Source: CAYOSU01 sp964406735 (lineage in GTDB: Bacteria > Bacillota > Clostridia > Christensenellales > CAMQZB01). From it: 10,550 nucleotides of DNA. The notes beneath the pieces were generated by a model. It searched no databases. It was not told where the DNA came from and was given only the letters and a program-made list of their open reading frames with translations. Of the stretch, positions 1-6,833 are shown piece by piece. The stretch covers positions 1 to 10,550 of the forward strand of contig CAYOSU010000024.1 of the NCBI GenBank assembly GCA_964406735.1, read 5' to 3'. The position numbers and the translations under genes are program-made. Positions within the stretch are counted from its first letter, which is position 1. Every line of letters begins with the position of its first letter.

Positions 1-10
1 TCCGCCAAAA

Positions 11-45
11 AAAGGACCAAACCAAAAAGGTTTAGTTCTTTTTTT
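11..45 (+). terminator. Intrinsic terminator, probably bidirectional
   Basis: Arms 11-23 and 29-41 pair over 13 positions with one mismatch and one G-T pair, around the loop AAAAA. The hairpin is followed by a T-rich stretch (39-50). On the other strand seven T residues (complement of A7-A13) follow the same stem, so it could stop transcription in both directions. It most simply ends a plus-strand gene lying left of the window, but it also sits downstream of the minus-strand mini-frame at 71-91. Confidence 0.7.
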
Positions 46-70
46 AATTTTAAGATGAGCAATTATCATA

Positions 71-91
71 AAGAAACAATGCGCATTTCAC
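71..91 (-). other. Six-codon frame behind a perfect Shine-Dalgarno (possible leader peptide)
   Basis: Read on the minus strand, GGGAGGTGAA (92-101) is followed immediately by ATG at 91-89 and six sense codons (M-R-I-V-S-L) before TGA at 73-71. GGAGGTGA is a full complement to the 16S anti-SD, an unusually strong match for non-coding DNA, though the gap to ATG is short. A TATGAT -10 hexamer lies upstream (159-154) with only a poor -35. Downstream on the same strand is the terminator at 11-45. This layout resembles short leader peptides that precede attenuators, but the gene it would serve lies off the left edge and no alternative antiterminator pairing is visible. It could be fortuitous. Confidence 0.3.
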
Positions 92-174
92 CTCCCACAA
101 ATGCTTTAAATGCATAAAATCAGCGGTTTTAGCCATTATTTTCAGGCTTTTTTATCATACAAGCAAATAGTTGT

Positions 175-202
175 TTGCAAAATTTGATTATTGTGATAAA
201 AT
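175..202 (+). promoter_or_regulatory. Promoter of the M13 peptidase gene
   Basis: A -35 element TTGCAA (175-180) and a -10 element TAAAAT (197-202) are separated by 16 bases. The -10 is preceded by TG one base upstream (194-195), giving an extended -10. Transcription would begin near 209, about 50 bases before the peptidase ATG and just before the dyad at 214-240. Confidence 0.6.
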
Positions 203-213
203 ATCTTCAAAAG

Positions 214-240
214 CTCGGTACGAAATGTTTCGATAACGAG
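214..240 (+). promoter_or_regulatory. Operator-like nested dyad in the peptidase 5' UTR
   Basis: CTCG (214-217) pairs with CGAG (237-240), and inside them CGAAA (221-225) pairs with TTTCG (228-232) around TG. The dyad starts a few bases after the predicted transcription start and ends just upstream of the AGGAGA ribosome binding site (245-250). It could be a repressor site or an mRNA hairpin. Its half GTTTCGAT (227-234) recurs in the upstream region of the ABC operon. Its function is inferred only. Confidence 0.35.
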
Positions 241-258
241 AAAAAGGAGAAATAAACT

Positions 259-2166
259 ATGGCTGAAACGATCAGAATTCAAGACGATCTCTACATGCAC
301 GTAAACAAGGAATGGCTTGATAAAGCGGTTATTCCTGCCGACAAACCTGCGACTGGCGGATTTATCAATCTTTCGGACGATGTTGAGAAGCTTATGATAG
401 GCGACTTCAACAAAATGGCAAGAGGAAGAATGGAAATTCCTGATGAGAATATGCAGAAAGCGGTAAGGCTCTTCAAGCTTGCTAAGAACGTAAAAAGACG
501 TAATTCAGAAGGCTTGAAGCCCGTTAAAAAGGATTTGGATAAGATCTATAATCTCAAAAACGTTACCGACCTCAACAGAAAACTCAAAGACTTCGTTCTC
601 GGCAGAATTGCATTGCCCTTTGGCGTAGGTGTTGACGACGATATGAAAGACACTTCTCGCCACGCTTTCTCTTTGCGCGGCCCTTCGCCAATTCTTCCCG
701 ATACGACTTATTATAAAGAAGAAATGAAGCCTCAGCATGACGCGCTTATCGGCGTTTGGTCTCAGATGGTTGCAGAGCTTTTGAAGCGCACGACCTTGAC
801 GGAAGAGGAGCAGAAGAGCTATCTTGAAAACGCATTGAAGTTCGATGCTATCATTGCAACGCTCGTAAAGAGCAGCGAAGAATGGTCCGAATACGTCAAA
901 TCGTATAATCCTATGACCACTCGCAGAGTTTGCACGTTACTTCGCCCCATAAAGTTCAAAAGACTTCTTACAAGCTTCTATGGAGATAAACTCCCCGAAA
1001 CTATCATAGTTGCAGAGCCTCGTTTCCTTAAAGGTTTCAGCACCTTGTTCAATGAAGAAAATTTTGAGCTTTACAAATCCTGGGCGTACATCGACACGTT
1101 GCTTTCCGCATGCGGATATTTGAGCGAAGAGCTTCGCGAGCTGTCTTCTTCTTACAGAAAGGTTTTGACGGGCGTTAATGAGCTTTCCAGCATTGAAAAG
1201 CAAGCGTATAACACGGCTTCCGGATTGTTGGCTGAACCTGTAGGACTTTACTACGGCAGAAAGTATTTCGGCGAAGAGGCAAAGAAAGATGTCGTAGAGA
1301 TGGTACACGAAATAATCGATACCTACAAGGTCCGCTTGGAGAGCAATAGCATTCTTTCCGAAGAGACCAAGAAGAAAGCTATTTTGAAGCTCAATAAGAT
1401 AGTTGTCAAAATGGGCTATCCTGACGAGTGCAACAAGCTTTACGATAAGATTAATTTCGGACCTCGTGCTTCTTTCTACGGTGCAGTAAAAGAAATACTT
1501 GCCGCTCACCTTACAGATAACTTTGAAAAACTTTGGTTGCCTGTAGACCGCTCCGAGTGGGTAATGGCAGGTCATATCGTTAACGCTTGCTACAATCCTA
1601 CTTCTAACGACATCACGTTCCCTGCGGCTATTTTGCAAAAGCCTTTCTATTCCATCAATCAGTCGAGAAGTGAAAACTTAGGCGGTATCGGCGCAGTCAT
1701 CGGACACGAGATATCCCACGCATTCGATAATAACGGTGCAAAGTGCGACGAAAACGGCAATTTGAACAACTGGTGGACGAAGGAAGATAACAAAAAGTTC
1801 GTTCAGAAGACCAAGGCTATGATAAAGGAATTCGAGGGCATCGAGCTTGAATGGGGTAAGGTAAACGCAACCTTCATCGTAAGCGAAAATATCGCAGATA
1901 ACGGCGGTATGGCGGTAACGCTCGACATCATGTCCAATATGGAAAACGCCGACTACGAGGCATATTTCCGCAACTGGGCACGTGTTTGGTGCTTGAAAGG
2001 CCGTCCCGAATACTTGAAGCTCTTGTTGCAGATAGACGTTCACGCTCCTGCTTGCTTGCGTGCAAACATGCAGCCGAGAAACTTCGATGTATGGTATAAG
2101 ACCTTTGACGTAAAGCCTACCGATAAGATGTATATCGCACCCAAGAACCGTGTAATTATTTGGTAA
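259..2166 (+). CDS. pepO: M13 family zinc metallopeptidase (PepO/neprilysin type)
   Basis: This 635-residue protein is a neprilysin-family (M13) endopeptidase, which cleaves oligopeptides of limited size. The zinc motif HEISH is at 483-487 (H483, E484, H487). The third ligand lies in ENIAD (E543, with supporting D547). Substrate-binding residues N442-A443 stand in a variant NACY motif (usually NAYY or NAFY). The D-x-H-x-P segment at 593-597 and R601 match the C-terminal transition-state histidine region, and the protein ends in the family-typical MY...RVxIW. There is no signal peptide or membrane anchor, so it should be cytoplasmic like lactococcal PepO (about 630 residues), in contrast to anchored neprilysins. 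ATG 259 is supported by AGGAGA at 245-250. It is a single-gene unit with its own promoter and terminator. The active site is complete, so the enzyme is probably functional. Confidence 0.94.
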   Translation: MAETIRIQDDLYMHVNKEWLDKAVIPADKPATGGFINLSDDVEKLMIGDFNKMARGRMEIPDENMQKAVRLFKLAKNVKRRNSEGLKPVKKDLDKIYNLKNVTDLNRKLKDFVLGRIALPFGVGVDDDMKDTSRHAFSLRGPSPILPDTTYYKEEMKPQHDALIGVWSQMVAELLKRTTLTEEEQKSYLENALKFDAIIATLVKSSEEWSEYVKSYNPMTTRRVCTLLRPIKFKRLLTSFYGDKLPETIIVAEPRFLKGFSTLFNEENFELYKSWAYIDTLLSACGYLSEELRELSSSYRKVLTGVNELSSIEKQAYNTASGLLAEPVGLYYGRKYFGEEAKKDVVEMVHEIIDTYKVRLESNSILSEETKKKAILKLNKIVVKMGYPDECNKLYDKINFGPRASFYGAVKEILAAHLTDNFEKLWLPVDRSEWVMAGHIVNACYNPTSNDITFPAAILQKPFYSINQSRSENLGGIGAVIGHEISHAFDNNGAKCDENGNLNNWWTKEDNKKFVQKTKAMIKEFEGIELEWGKVNATFIVSENIADNGGMAVTLDIMSNMENADYEAYFRNWARVWCLKGRPEYLKLLLQIDVHAPACLRANMQPRNFDVWYKTFDVKPTDKMYIAPKNRVIIW

Positions 2167-2222
2167 CGATATAAAAGCTTAATAACAAAAGTTTTAACGG
2201 CAAAACGCTGTATAAATACATA

Positions 2223-2258
2223 AAAGAACCGATTTTTCAAAAATCGGTTCTTTATTTT
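2223..2258 (+). terminator. Intrinsic terminator of the peptidase gene
   Basis: The arms AAAGAACCGATTTTT (2223-2237) and its complement (2239-2253) form a perfect inverted repeat about one central base, followed by TTTATTTTATT. It lies about 55 bases after the peptidase stop codon. The A-rich 5' flank gives some bidirectional capacity. Confidence 0.88.
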
Positions 2259-2333
2259 ATTAGACGCAGTGTTGAAAATCGAACAAAGTGTTGGAAATTC
2301 AACTTTTAGTTGAGAAAAACGGCGTCAAACTTC

Positions 2334-2363
2334 TTGTCAATCATTGAAGCAAAGTGCTAAGAT
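2334..2363 (+). promoter_or_regulatory. Promoter upstream of the oxidoreductase remnant and ABC operon
   Basis: TTGTCA (2334-2339) and TAAGAT (2358-2363) are separated by 18 bases, and TG at 2355-2356 makes an extended -10. The predicted start is near 2370, on top of the ATCGAAACGAT site (2371-2381). No terminator stands between this promoter and the ABC genes, so it may drive them through a leader of about 340 bases that contains the broken reading frame. Confidence 0.5.
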
Positions 2364-2408
2364 AAAATAGATCGAAACGATATAAGGAATAAAAATAGGA
2401 GAATAAAC

Positions 2409-2580
2409 ATGACGATTTTTAATAATAACGTGAAGAACGTTCTGATAATATCAAAGAATTTAAGGACAAACAGCAATTCATATATTTTAACCAACGCATT
2501 TTTAAGCGGCACAATGAACGCAGGAGAGATAGATGGCATTAAGTGTTGAAAAGAACGTGCGACTTAAGCCGTTGATTTAA
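2409..2580 (+). pseudogene. Truncated NAD(P)H-dependent FMN oxidoreductase (flavodoxin fold) remnant
   Basis: A 46-codon frame (2409-2549) starts at ATG behind a strong AGGAGA (2397-2402). Residues 9-34 (KNVLIIS..., then SNSYILTNAFLSG) match the first beta strand, phosphate-binding loop and first helix of the flavodoxin-like NADPH-dependent FMN reductase family, where the usual pattern is KVLIISGSPRxNSNS...A..F..GA..AG. The normal GSPR of the loop is replaced by KNLR. The frame stops at 2547-2549, but shifting by one base lets it continue (2545-2577) as VEKNVRLKPLI, which resembles the family's next segment (VEKIxLRDxxI), before TAA at 2578. Such proteins usually have about 180-200 residues, so roughly three quarters is missing. 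The translation signals remain intact, so a short peptide may still be made. Family assignment rests on pattern recognition by eye. Confidence 0.6.
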
Positions 2581-2606
2581 TTCGCTTTAACCAATCTATC
2601 ATTGAC

Positions 2607-2651
2607 TCGAAACGTGCTTTGCATAGCTTGCAAGGTATTTTGTCGTTTCGA
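2607..2651 (+). promoter_or_regulatory. Two-tier hairpin upstream of the ABC operon
   Basis: TCGAAACG (2607-2614) is a perfect inverted repeat of CGTTTCGA (2644-2651). Inside it CTTTGCA (2617-2623) pairs with TGCAAGG (2629-2635) around a five-base loop, with one G-T pair. No T-run follows, so it is not a terminator. It may be an mRNA structure or a pair of operator half-sites 60-105 bases before the first ABC gene. Confidence 0.4.
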
Positions 2652-2711
2652 TTAGTATGAGAGTTGTATTTCAGTCCTGTTAACTGAAAAAATTGAATTT
2701 TAACTTATATC

Positions 2712-4436
2712 ATGAAAGTAATACTAGAAACAATGAAAAAATACAGAGGCAGATTTGTTCTCATGGCGTTTTTATACGTCTTACAGACGGTCTTTGCTCT
2801 CTATTTGTCGTATGAAGTAGGCAATATCGTCAATTACGGTATCGCCGAAGGCAATATGGCTTATATAATAGAAAAAGGCTTACTGATGGCGGGAGCGACC
2901 GTACTTTCCTTTTGCACGGGAATACTCGTATCAAAGGTAAATTCGGGCAACCAGACGAGGTTTATTTGCGACCTTCAAAAGAAGATGTTCGCCAAAATAA
3001 ACTCTCTTACGAACGCCGAGTTTAGCTCAATAGGCGCAGGTGGATTAATAACCCGTTCTACAGACGATATATTCTATCTCCAATGGATGGTATCAAGCTT
3101 ATTGTATTCGATAGTGTCTATTCCCGTTATGTTTATCGGCGGAATGATACTCACGATGATAAAAGACTGGCTTTTGGGTGTAACGATGATAGTTGCAGCG
3201 CCGATAGTTCTCGTCATCGTAATAATCGTATCAAAAAATATGAACGGACTTTGGGACCTTTCCGATAAATACACCGACATTCAGAACAGTACCGTCCGTG
3301 AACGTCTTTCGGGTATCAGGGTAATAAGGAGCTTTGATACGGAGGAAAGGGAACATAAAAAGATATCCAAGGCAACCGAGATGATGGCGAAATACATCAT
3401 CAAAGCTAATGTTAGAAGCGGTTCGATATCGAGCGTCTGCACCTTTATGCTCGATATAGTAACACTTGCGATAATCGCACTCAGCTTTCCTCGTGTCGGA
3501 CAAGGTATCACGAAAGCAGGCGACGTAGTCTCCGCCTTGCAATACGTTTCGCTGGCAGCGAACGGACTTTTAACGCTAAGCTGGACGATAATGGGACTTC
3601 CGCATATCGCAGTATGCATAAAGAGAATACAAGAGGTCATCGATTTCAAGGGCGAACCGAAAGAAATTTTAAGTGACCCGATAACAAATGGCGACGTGAC
3701 TCTTCAGAACGTAACCTATTATTACCCCGATGCACACGCTCCTGCACTTGAAAACGTATCTATGGACGTAAAAGAGGGTGAAATAATAGGAATTATAGGT
3801 GCGACGGGTAGCGGAAAATCTACGATAGTAAAGCTGCTTCTTCGCTTTATCGATCCAAGCTATGGCGATATAATAGTCGGCGGCAGAAATTACAAAAACT
3901 GCGGTATCAAGGAAGGCAGATCTGCGTTCTCGACAGCCCTTCAGAAGAGTATGATATTCGAGGGTACGGTCAGAGAAAACGTAGGATTCGGAAATTCCTC
4001 GGCAACGCTTGATGATATCAAAGAAGCGTGCGACATAGCTATGATCTCCGAGTTCATAGAATCTCAGCCCGATGGGTATGACCATAGGCTTGCAAAGCTT
4101 GGAACAAACGTCTCAGGCGGACAAAAACAGCGTATTGCGATCGCAAGAGCGCTTATTAAGGACGCCCCGATATATATATTCGACGACAGCTTCTCTGCGC
4201 TTGATTATTTAACCGAAAGTAAGCTCCGTAGCAAGCTAAACGCAAAGCTAAAAGGCAAGACGCAGATAATCGTTACTCAACGCTCCGCTACTGCCATGCA
4301 CTGCGATAAGATCTACGTCTTAGAGGGCGGTAAAATAGTCGGACACGGAAAGCACGACGATCTTATGAAGTCTTGCGAGATATACAAAGAAATATACAAT
4401 TCACAGCACGGAGGTGTCGCTCATGAAGAAAAATAA
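2712..4436 (+). CDS. ABC exporter half-transporter with degenerate ATPase site
   Basis: This 574-residue protein is a fused membrane domain plus ATPase domain of the type-IV (ABCB-like) exporter fold. Hydrophobic segments lie near 14-36, 55-75, 127-150, 156-174 and 240-290. In the ATPase domain Walker A is GATGSGKST (363-371), the Q-loop is Q411, the signature VSGGQKQ is at 467-473 and the D-loop SALD at 495-498. The catalytic glutamate after Walker B is aspartate (D491-D492) and the H-loop histidine is glutamine (Q523). This pattern marks the inactive-site partner of heterodimeric exporters such as TM287/288, BmrC/BmrD and LmrC/LmrD. Its natural partner is the next gene, which it overlaps by 14 bases. 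Substrates could be drugs, lipids or peptides and cannot be told from sequence. ATG 2712 is the only usual start after the in-frame stop at 2694-2696, yet no Shine-Dalgarno is visible. Confidence 0.93.
   Translation: MKVILETMKKYRGRFVLMAFLYVLQTVFALYLSYEVGNIVNYGIAEGNMAYIIEKGLLMAGATVLSFCTGILVSKVNSGNQTRFICDLQKKMFAKINSLTNAEFSSIGAGGLITRSTDDIFYLQWMVSSLLYSIVSIPVMFIGGMILTMIKDWLLGVTMIVAAPIVLVIVIIVSKNMNGLWDLSDKYTDIQNSTVRERLSGIRVIRSFDTEEREHKKISKATEMMAKYIIKANVRSGSISSVCTFMLDIVTLAIIALSFPRVGQGITKAGDVVSALQYVSLAANGLLTLSWTIMGLPHIAVCIKRIQEVIDFKGEPKEILSDPITNGDVTLQNVTYYYPDAHAPALENVSMDVKEGEIIGIIGATGSGKSTIVKLLLRFIDPSYGDIIVGGRNYKNCGIKEGRSAFSTALQKSMIFEGTVRENVGFGNSSATLDDIKEACDIAMISEFIESQPDGYDHRLAKLGTNVSGGQKQRIAIARALIKDAPIYIFDDSFSALDYLTESKLRSKLNAKLKGKTQIIVTQRSATAMHCDKIYVLEGGKIVGHGKHDDLMKSCEIYKEIYNSQHGGVAHEEK
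4410..4415 (+). promoter_or_regulatory. Ribosome binding site that fixes the second ABC start
   Basis: GGAGGT at 4410-4415 stands 7-8 bases before ATG 4423. A GTG in the same frame at 4414 overlaps this Shine-Dalgarno and cannot use it, so the ATG is preferred. The site lies inside the end of the preceding gene, implying translational coupling. Confidence 0.8.
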
Positions 4437-6201
4437 TAGCGTAAAAGGCGGCTTCTCTGTAATATTCAGACTTCTCAAGGACGCAAAAAACATCCGCGGA
4501 TGGCTGTTTTTGAGCCTTATAATAAGCATCGTCGGCGTTTTAGCAAAGGTTGCGTCGCCATATATCTTGGGCGACCTTACCAATATGCTTTACGATGTAT
4601 GGAAGTTCGGCGGCGTGTACGATGTAAATAGCGTCCTAACGCTTTGCTTGGTTCTCGGCGGTATATATTTGTTGTCTGCACTTTGCTCGTGGCTCACGAT
4701 GTTCATAATGAACAACGTCGTTTCACGCTTCTATACTTGCAGAATGAGGATAAGAATAAGCGAAAAGCTTAAAAATCTGCCAATAAGTTACATCGATAAG
4801 ACCCCCAACGGCGAGATAATCTCCCGTATGATGCACGACGTTTCAAACTTAGGCAATACGCTTCATACTATATTCGATATGGTCGTCAATGGCGTAATAA
4901 AATTCGTCTTGGTCACCGTAGTACTTTTTGCGATAAACCCCGTTATGGCAACTATCGTCGTGGCGCTCGTACCGTTTTCGCTTGTGCTTTCCGCAGTTAT
5001 CGCTTCAAAGAGCGAAGCAAAATTCACTGAGGCGAGTAAGCTCAACGGCAAGCTGTATTCCGTCACGGAAGAAAATTTCAGCGGCTTCGACACCGTCAAA
5101 GCGTACGGTCTTGAAGAGGTTCAGTCCGAGCGCTACGATAAGATAAGTGAGGATAGGAAAGTCGTTGAGGCAAAAGCTATGTTCTTATCCGACATAGTAA
5201 ACCCGATAATCGTACTAATAAATAACCTGGTATACGTTGCACTTTGCATTGTAGGCGGATACCTTGCAACAGAAGGCGTTATCGAGCTAAGCGTTCTCGT
5301 TAGCTTTGTGTTCTATGCAAAGATGTTCTCAGGACCTTTGGAGAGCATTGCAAACGGTCTTAGCATCATGCAAAATACAATTGCCGCAGGAAAGAGGGTG
5401 TACGAGCTTCTCGATGAAAAAGAGATGGCCGATACCTATGAGGGAAATTCATTCCCTGATTTAGAGTCTGGTGACGTAGAGTTTGAAAACGTCAGCTTCT
5501 CATACGATCCCGAAAAACCGCTCATAAAAGACCTGTCCTTTAAGGCAAAAAAGGGTCAGAAGATAGCGATAGTCGGGCCTACGGGTGGCGGTAAAACGAC
5601 GATAGTAAACCTGCTCATGCGCTTTTACGATCCAAACAGCGGCAGAATACTCGTTGACGGCAAGGACGTAAGCAAATATTCGAGAGCGTCGGTCAGAAAT
5701 CTTTACGGAATGGTCTTGCAAGACACTTGGCTTTTCTCGGGAACGGTTGCAGAAAATATTGCATACGGCAGAAGCGACGCAACGCTTGATGAGATAAAGC
5801 TCGCCGCCAAAAACGCCCATATTGACCGTTTTATCGAGAGCTTGCCTCGTGGCTACGATACTGTGCTGAACGAGGATACAGCCAACGTTTCAGGCGGTCA
5901 GAAGCAGCTTATCACCATCGCAAGAGTGTACCTTGCTAACAAAGATATGCTCATTCTCGACGAGGCGTCAAGTAACGTCGATACAAGAACCGAGCTTTTG
6001 ATACAAAAAACGATGGACGAGCTAATGCGAGACAGAACGAGCTTCGTTATAGCGCATAGGCTGTCTACGATAGTCAATTCCGACCTTATCTTAGTCGTAA
6101 ACAACGGCGAGATAGTGGAAAAGGGCACGCACGAAGAGCTGCTTCGCAACGGCGGACTTTATACTGAGATCTACAATAGTCAATATAAACAAATTGCGTA
6201 A
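4423..6201 (+). CDS. ABC exporter half-transporter with intact ATPase residues
   Basis: The 592-residue protein has an N-terminal membrane domain (hydrophobic stretches near 28-48, 73-97, 158-177, 178-196 and 260-285) and a C-terminal ATPase domain. Walker A is GPTGGGKTT (385-393), the Q-loop Q433, the signature VSGGQKQ (489-495), Walker B LILDE with D513 and catalytic E514, and the H-loop H545 in IAHRLST. All catalytic residues are present, complementing the degenerate upstream subunit. Together they should form one exporter with a single competent ATP site. Two unlike halves, adjacent and overlapping by 14 bases, argue strongly for a heterodimer. The family includes YheH/YheI and LmrC/LmrD multidrug exporters. 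No regulator, peptide precursor or other substrate clue is adjacent. Transcription ends at the palindromic terminator directly after the stop. Confidence 0.94.
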   Translation: MKKNNSVKGGFSVIFRLLKDAKNIRGWLFLSLIISIVGVLAKVASPYILGDLTNMLYDVWKFGGVYDVNSVLTLCLVLGGIYLLSALCSWLTMFIMNNVVSRFYTCRMRIRISEKLKNLPISYIDKTPNGEIISRMMHDVSNLGNTLHTIFDMVVNGVIKFVLVTVVLFAINPVMATIVVALVPFSLVLSAVIASKSEAKFTEASKLNGKLYSVTEENFSGFDTVKAYGLEEVQSERYDKISEDRKVVEAKAMFLSDIVNPIIVLINNLVYVALCIVGGYLATEGVIELSVLVSFVFYAKMFSGPLESIANGLSIMQNTIAAGKRVYELLDEKEMADTYEGNSFPDLESGDVEFENVSFSYDPEKPLIKDLSFKAKKGQKIAIVGPTGGGKTTIVNLLMRFYDPNSGRILVDGKDVSKYSRASVRNLYGMVLQDTWLFSGTVAENIAYGRSDATLDEIKLAAKNAHIDRFIESLPRGYDTVLNEDTANVSGGQKQLITIARVYLANKDMLILDEASSNVDTRTELLIQKTMDELMRDRTSFVIAHRLSTIVNSDLILVVNNGEIVEKGTHEELLRNGGLYTEIYNSQYKQIA

Positions 6202-6205
6202 TAAA

Positions 6206-6231
6206 AAAAGCAGGTCGTACGACCTGCTTTT
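6206..6231 (+). terminator. Bidirectional terminator of the ABC operon
   Basis: Positions 6206-6218 and 6219-6231 form a perfect 26-base palindrome (AAAAGCAGGTCGT and its complement), flanked by A-rich sequence before and TTTT at its end. It begins five bases after the second ABC stop codon. The stem is strong but the T-run is short (four T residues), so the A-rich left side may make it work at least as well for leftward transcription. Confidence 0.8.
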
Positions 6232-6240
6232 CGAGTAGAA

Positions 6241-6272
6241 AAATTGCCAACGTAAATACACGTTGGCAATTT
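6241..6272 (-). terminator. Intrinsic terminator of the minus-strand membrane gene
   Basis: AAATTGCCAACGT (6241-6253) and ACGTTGGCAATTT (6260-6272) form a perfect 13-base-pair stem with a six-base loop. Read leftward, the stem ends in T residues continuing into TTTTTC. It lies 14 bases beyond the stop codon of the minus-strand gene, back to back with the ABC terminator. Confidence 0.85.
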
Positions 6273-6286
6273 AGTTTGCTTAATGA

Positions 6287-6778
6287 TTATTTACTAGCCT
6301 TAAAGCTCGTGCCGAGTGCAAGCAAGCTTACAGCCAAGCAGCCGATCAAAGTTCCCCACTGAGGATTGGTGCTTGCAGATGCAAGACTTCCAAGGCTCGA
6401 AGAAGAGCAGTTCTGCGGGATTACTATCATAGCCGCAACTACTGCGCCGACGAGAGCGAGGGAGAATAGAACTGCACCGAAGCCCAAGAATTTGGAAGCT
6501 GACTTGGATTTAAGGAATCCACCGTCGAAAACGAGCTTGCACAAGCTTGAGAAAGCAGCGATACCTGCGAAGATGACCATCAAAAGAATGACCGTAGCAA
6601 CGCCGGAATTAGCCTCGAAGTCGAGGAGCGAATAACCGCTGGCGACGGAAGAAGTAGACCAACCCAAAGCCGAAGCTTCAGCTTTTACGAAGGGAAGAGC
6701 CAAAAGTCCGTAGATGCCGCCCGTTAAAACCAATGTTACGAGATCAAACAATGCTTTTTTAGAATTCTTTTTTGCCAT
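6287..6778 (-). CDS. Small four-helix membrane protein, function unknown
   Basis: I do not recognise the family. The 163-residue product begins MAKKNSKK and has four hydrophobic segments near 10-30, 58-82, 97-121 and 141-157. The basic N-terminus predicts a cytoplasmic start, with two outside loops: one of about 27 residues between helices 1 and 2, and a Ser/Ala-rich one (about 122-140) carrying one cysteine. It is rich in Gly, Ala, Ser, Leu and Val. ATG 6778 is chosen because AGGAGA (6793-6788) stands nine bases upstream. A longer frame from 6862 would start inside the promoter's -35 element and would not be transcribed. The gene is alone, convergent with the ABC operon and divergent from thrS. 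Its near-consensus promoter suggests high expression. Confidence 0.82.
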   Translation of the reverse strand: MAKKNSKKALFDLVTLVLTGGIYGLLALPFVKAEASALGWSTSSVASGYSLLDFEANSGVATVILLMVIFAGIAAFSSLCKLVFDGGFLKSKSASKFLGFGAVLFSLALVGAVVAAMIVIPQNCSSSSLGSLASASTNPQWGTLIGCLAVSLLALGTSFKASK

Positions 6779-6833
6779 ATAATACCGTCTCCTATAATTT
6801 TGTCGATCACAATTTCCTTTTATGATCACCGTT

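Noticed and set aside
131..152. AGCC...GGCT hairpin followed by six T residues as a second terminator
   Set aside because: Only four base pairs with a ten-base loop, too weak to call.
937..1638. Minus-strand 233-codon open frame inside the peptidase gene
   Set aside because: It is antisense to a peptidase with a complete active site, has no ribosome binding site and no recognisable domain; it is a codon-usage shadow.
2357..2539. Minus-strand hydrophobic 60-codon frame antisense to the oxidoreductase remnant
   Set aside because: Its hydrophobicity comes from reading AT-rich sequence in reverse; it has no ribosome binding site, and the plus strand carries the promoter, ribosome binding site and family-like residues.
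2581..2655. Possible continuation of the oxidoreductase remnant, reading CIACKVFC in the shifted frame
   Set aside because: It resembles the family's C-x-G-C region slightly, but lies behind a stop codon and at the wrong distance; too little to extend the pseudogene.
3281..4085. Minus-strand frames inside the first ABC gene
   Set aside because: They overlap conserved transporter motifs on the other strand and have no translation signals.
4414..4422. GTG start three codons earlier for the second ABC gene
   Set aside because: This GTG overlaps the GGAGGT Shine-Dalgarno itself; ATG 4423 lies at the correct distance.
6366..6635. Plus-strand 89-codon frame opposite the membrane protein
   Set aside because: It is antisense to a gene with a promoter, ribosome binding site and terminator, and its product is an unstructured-looking charged sequence.
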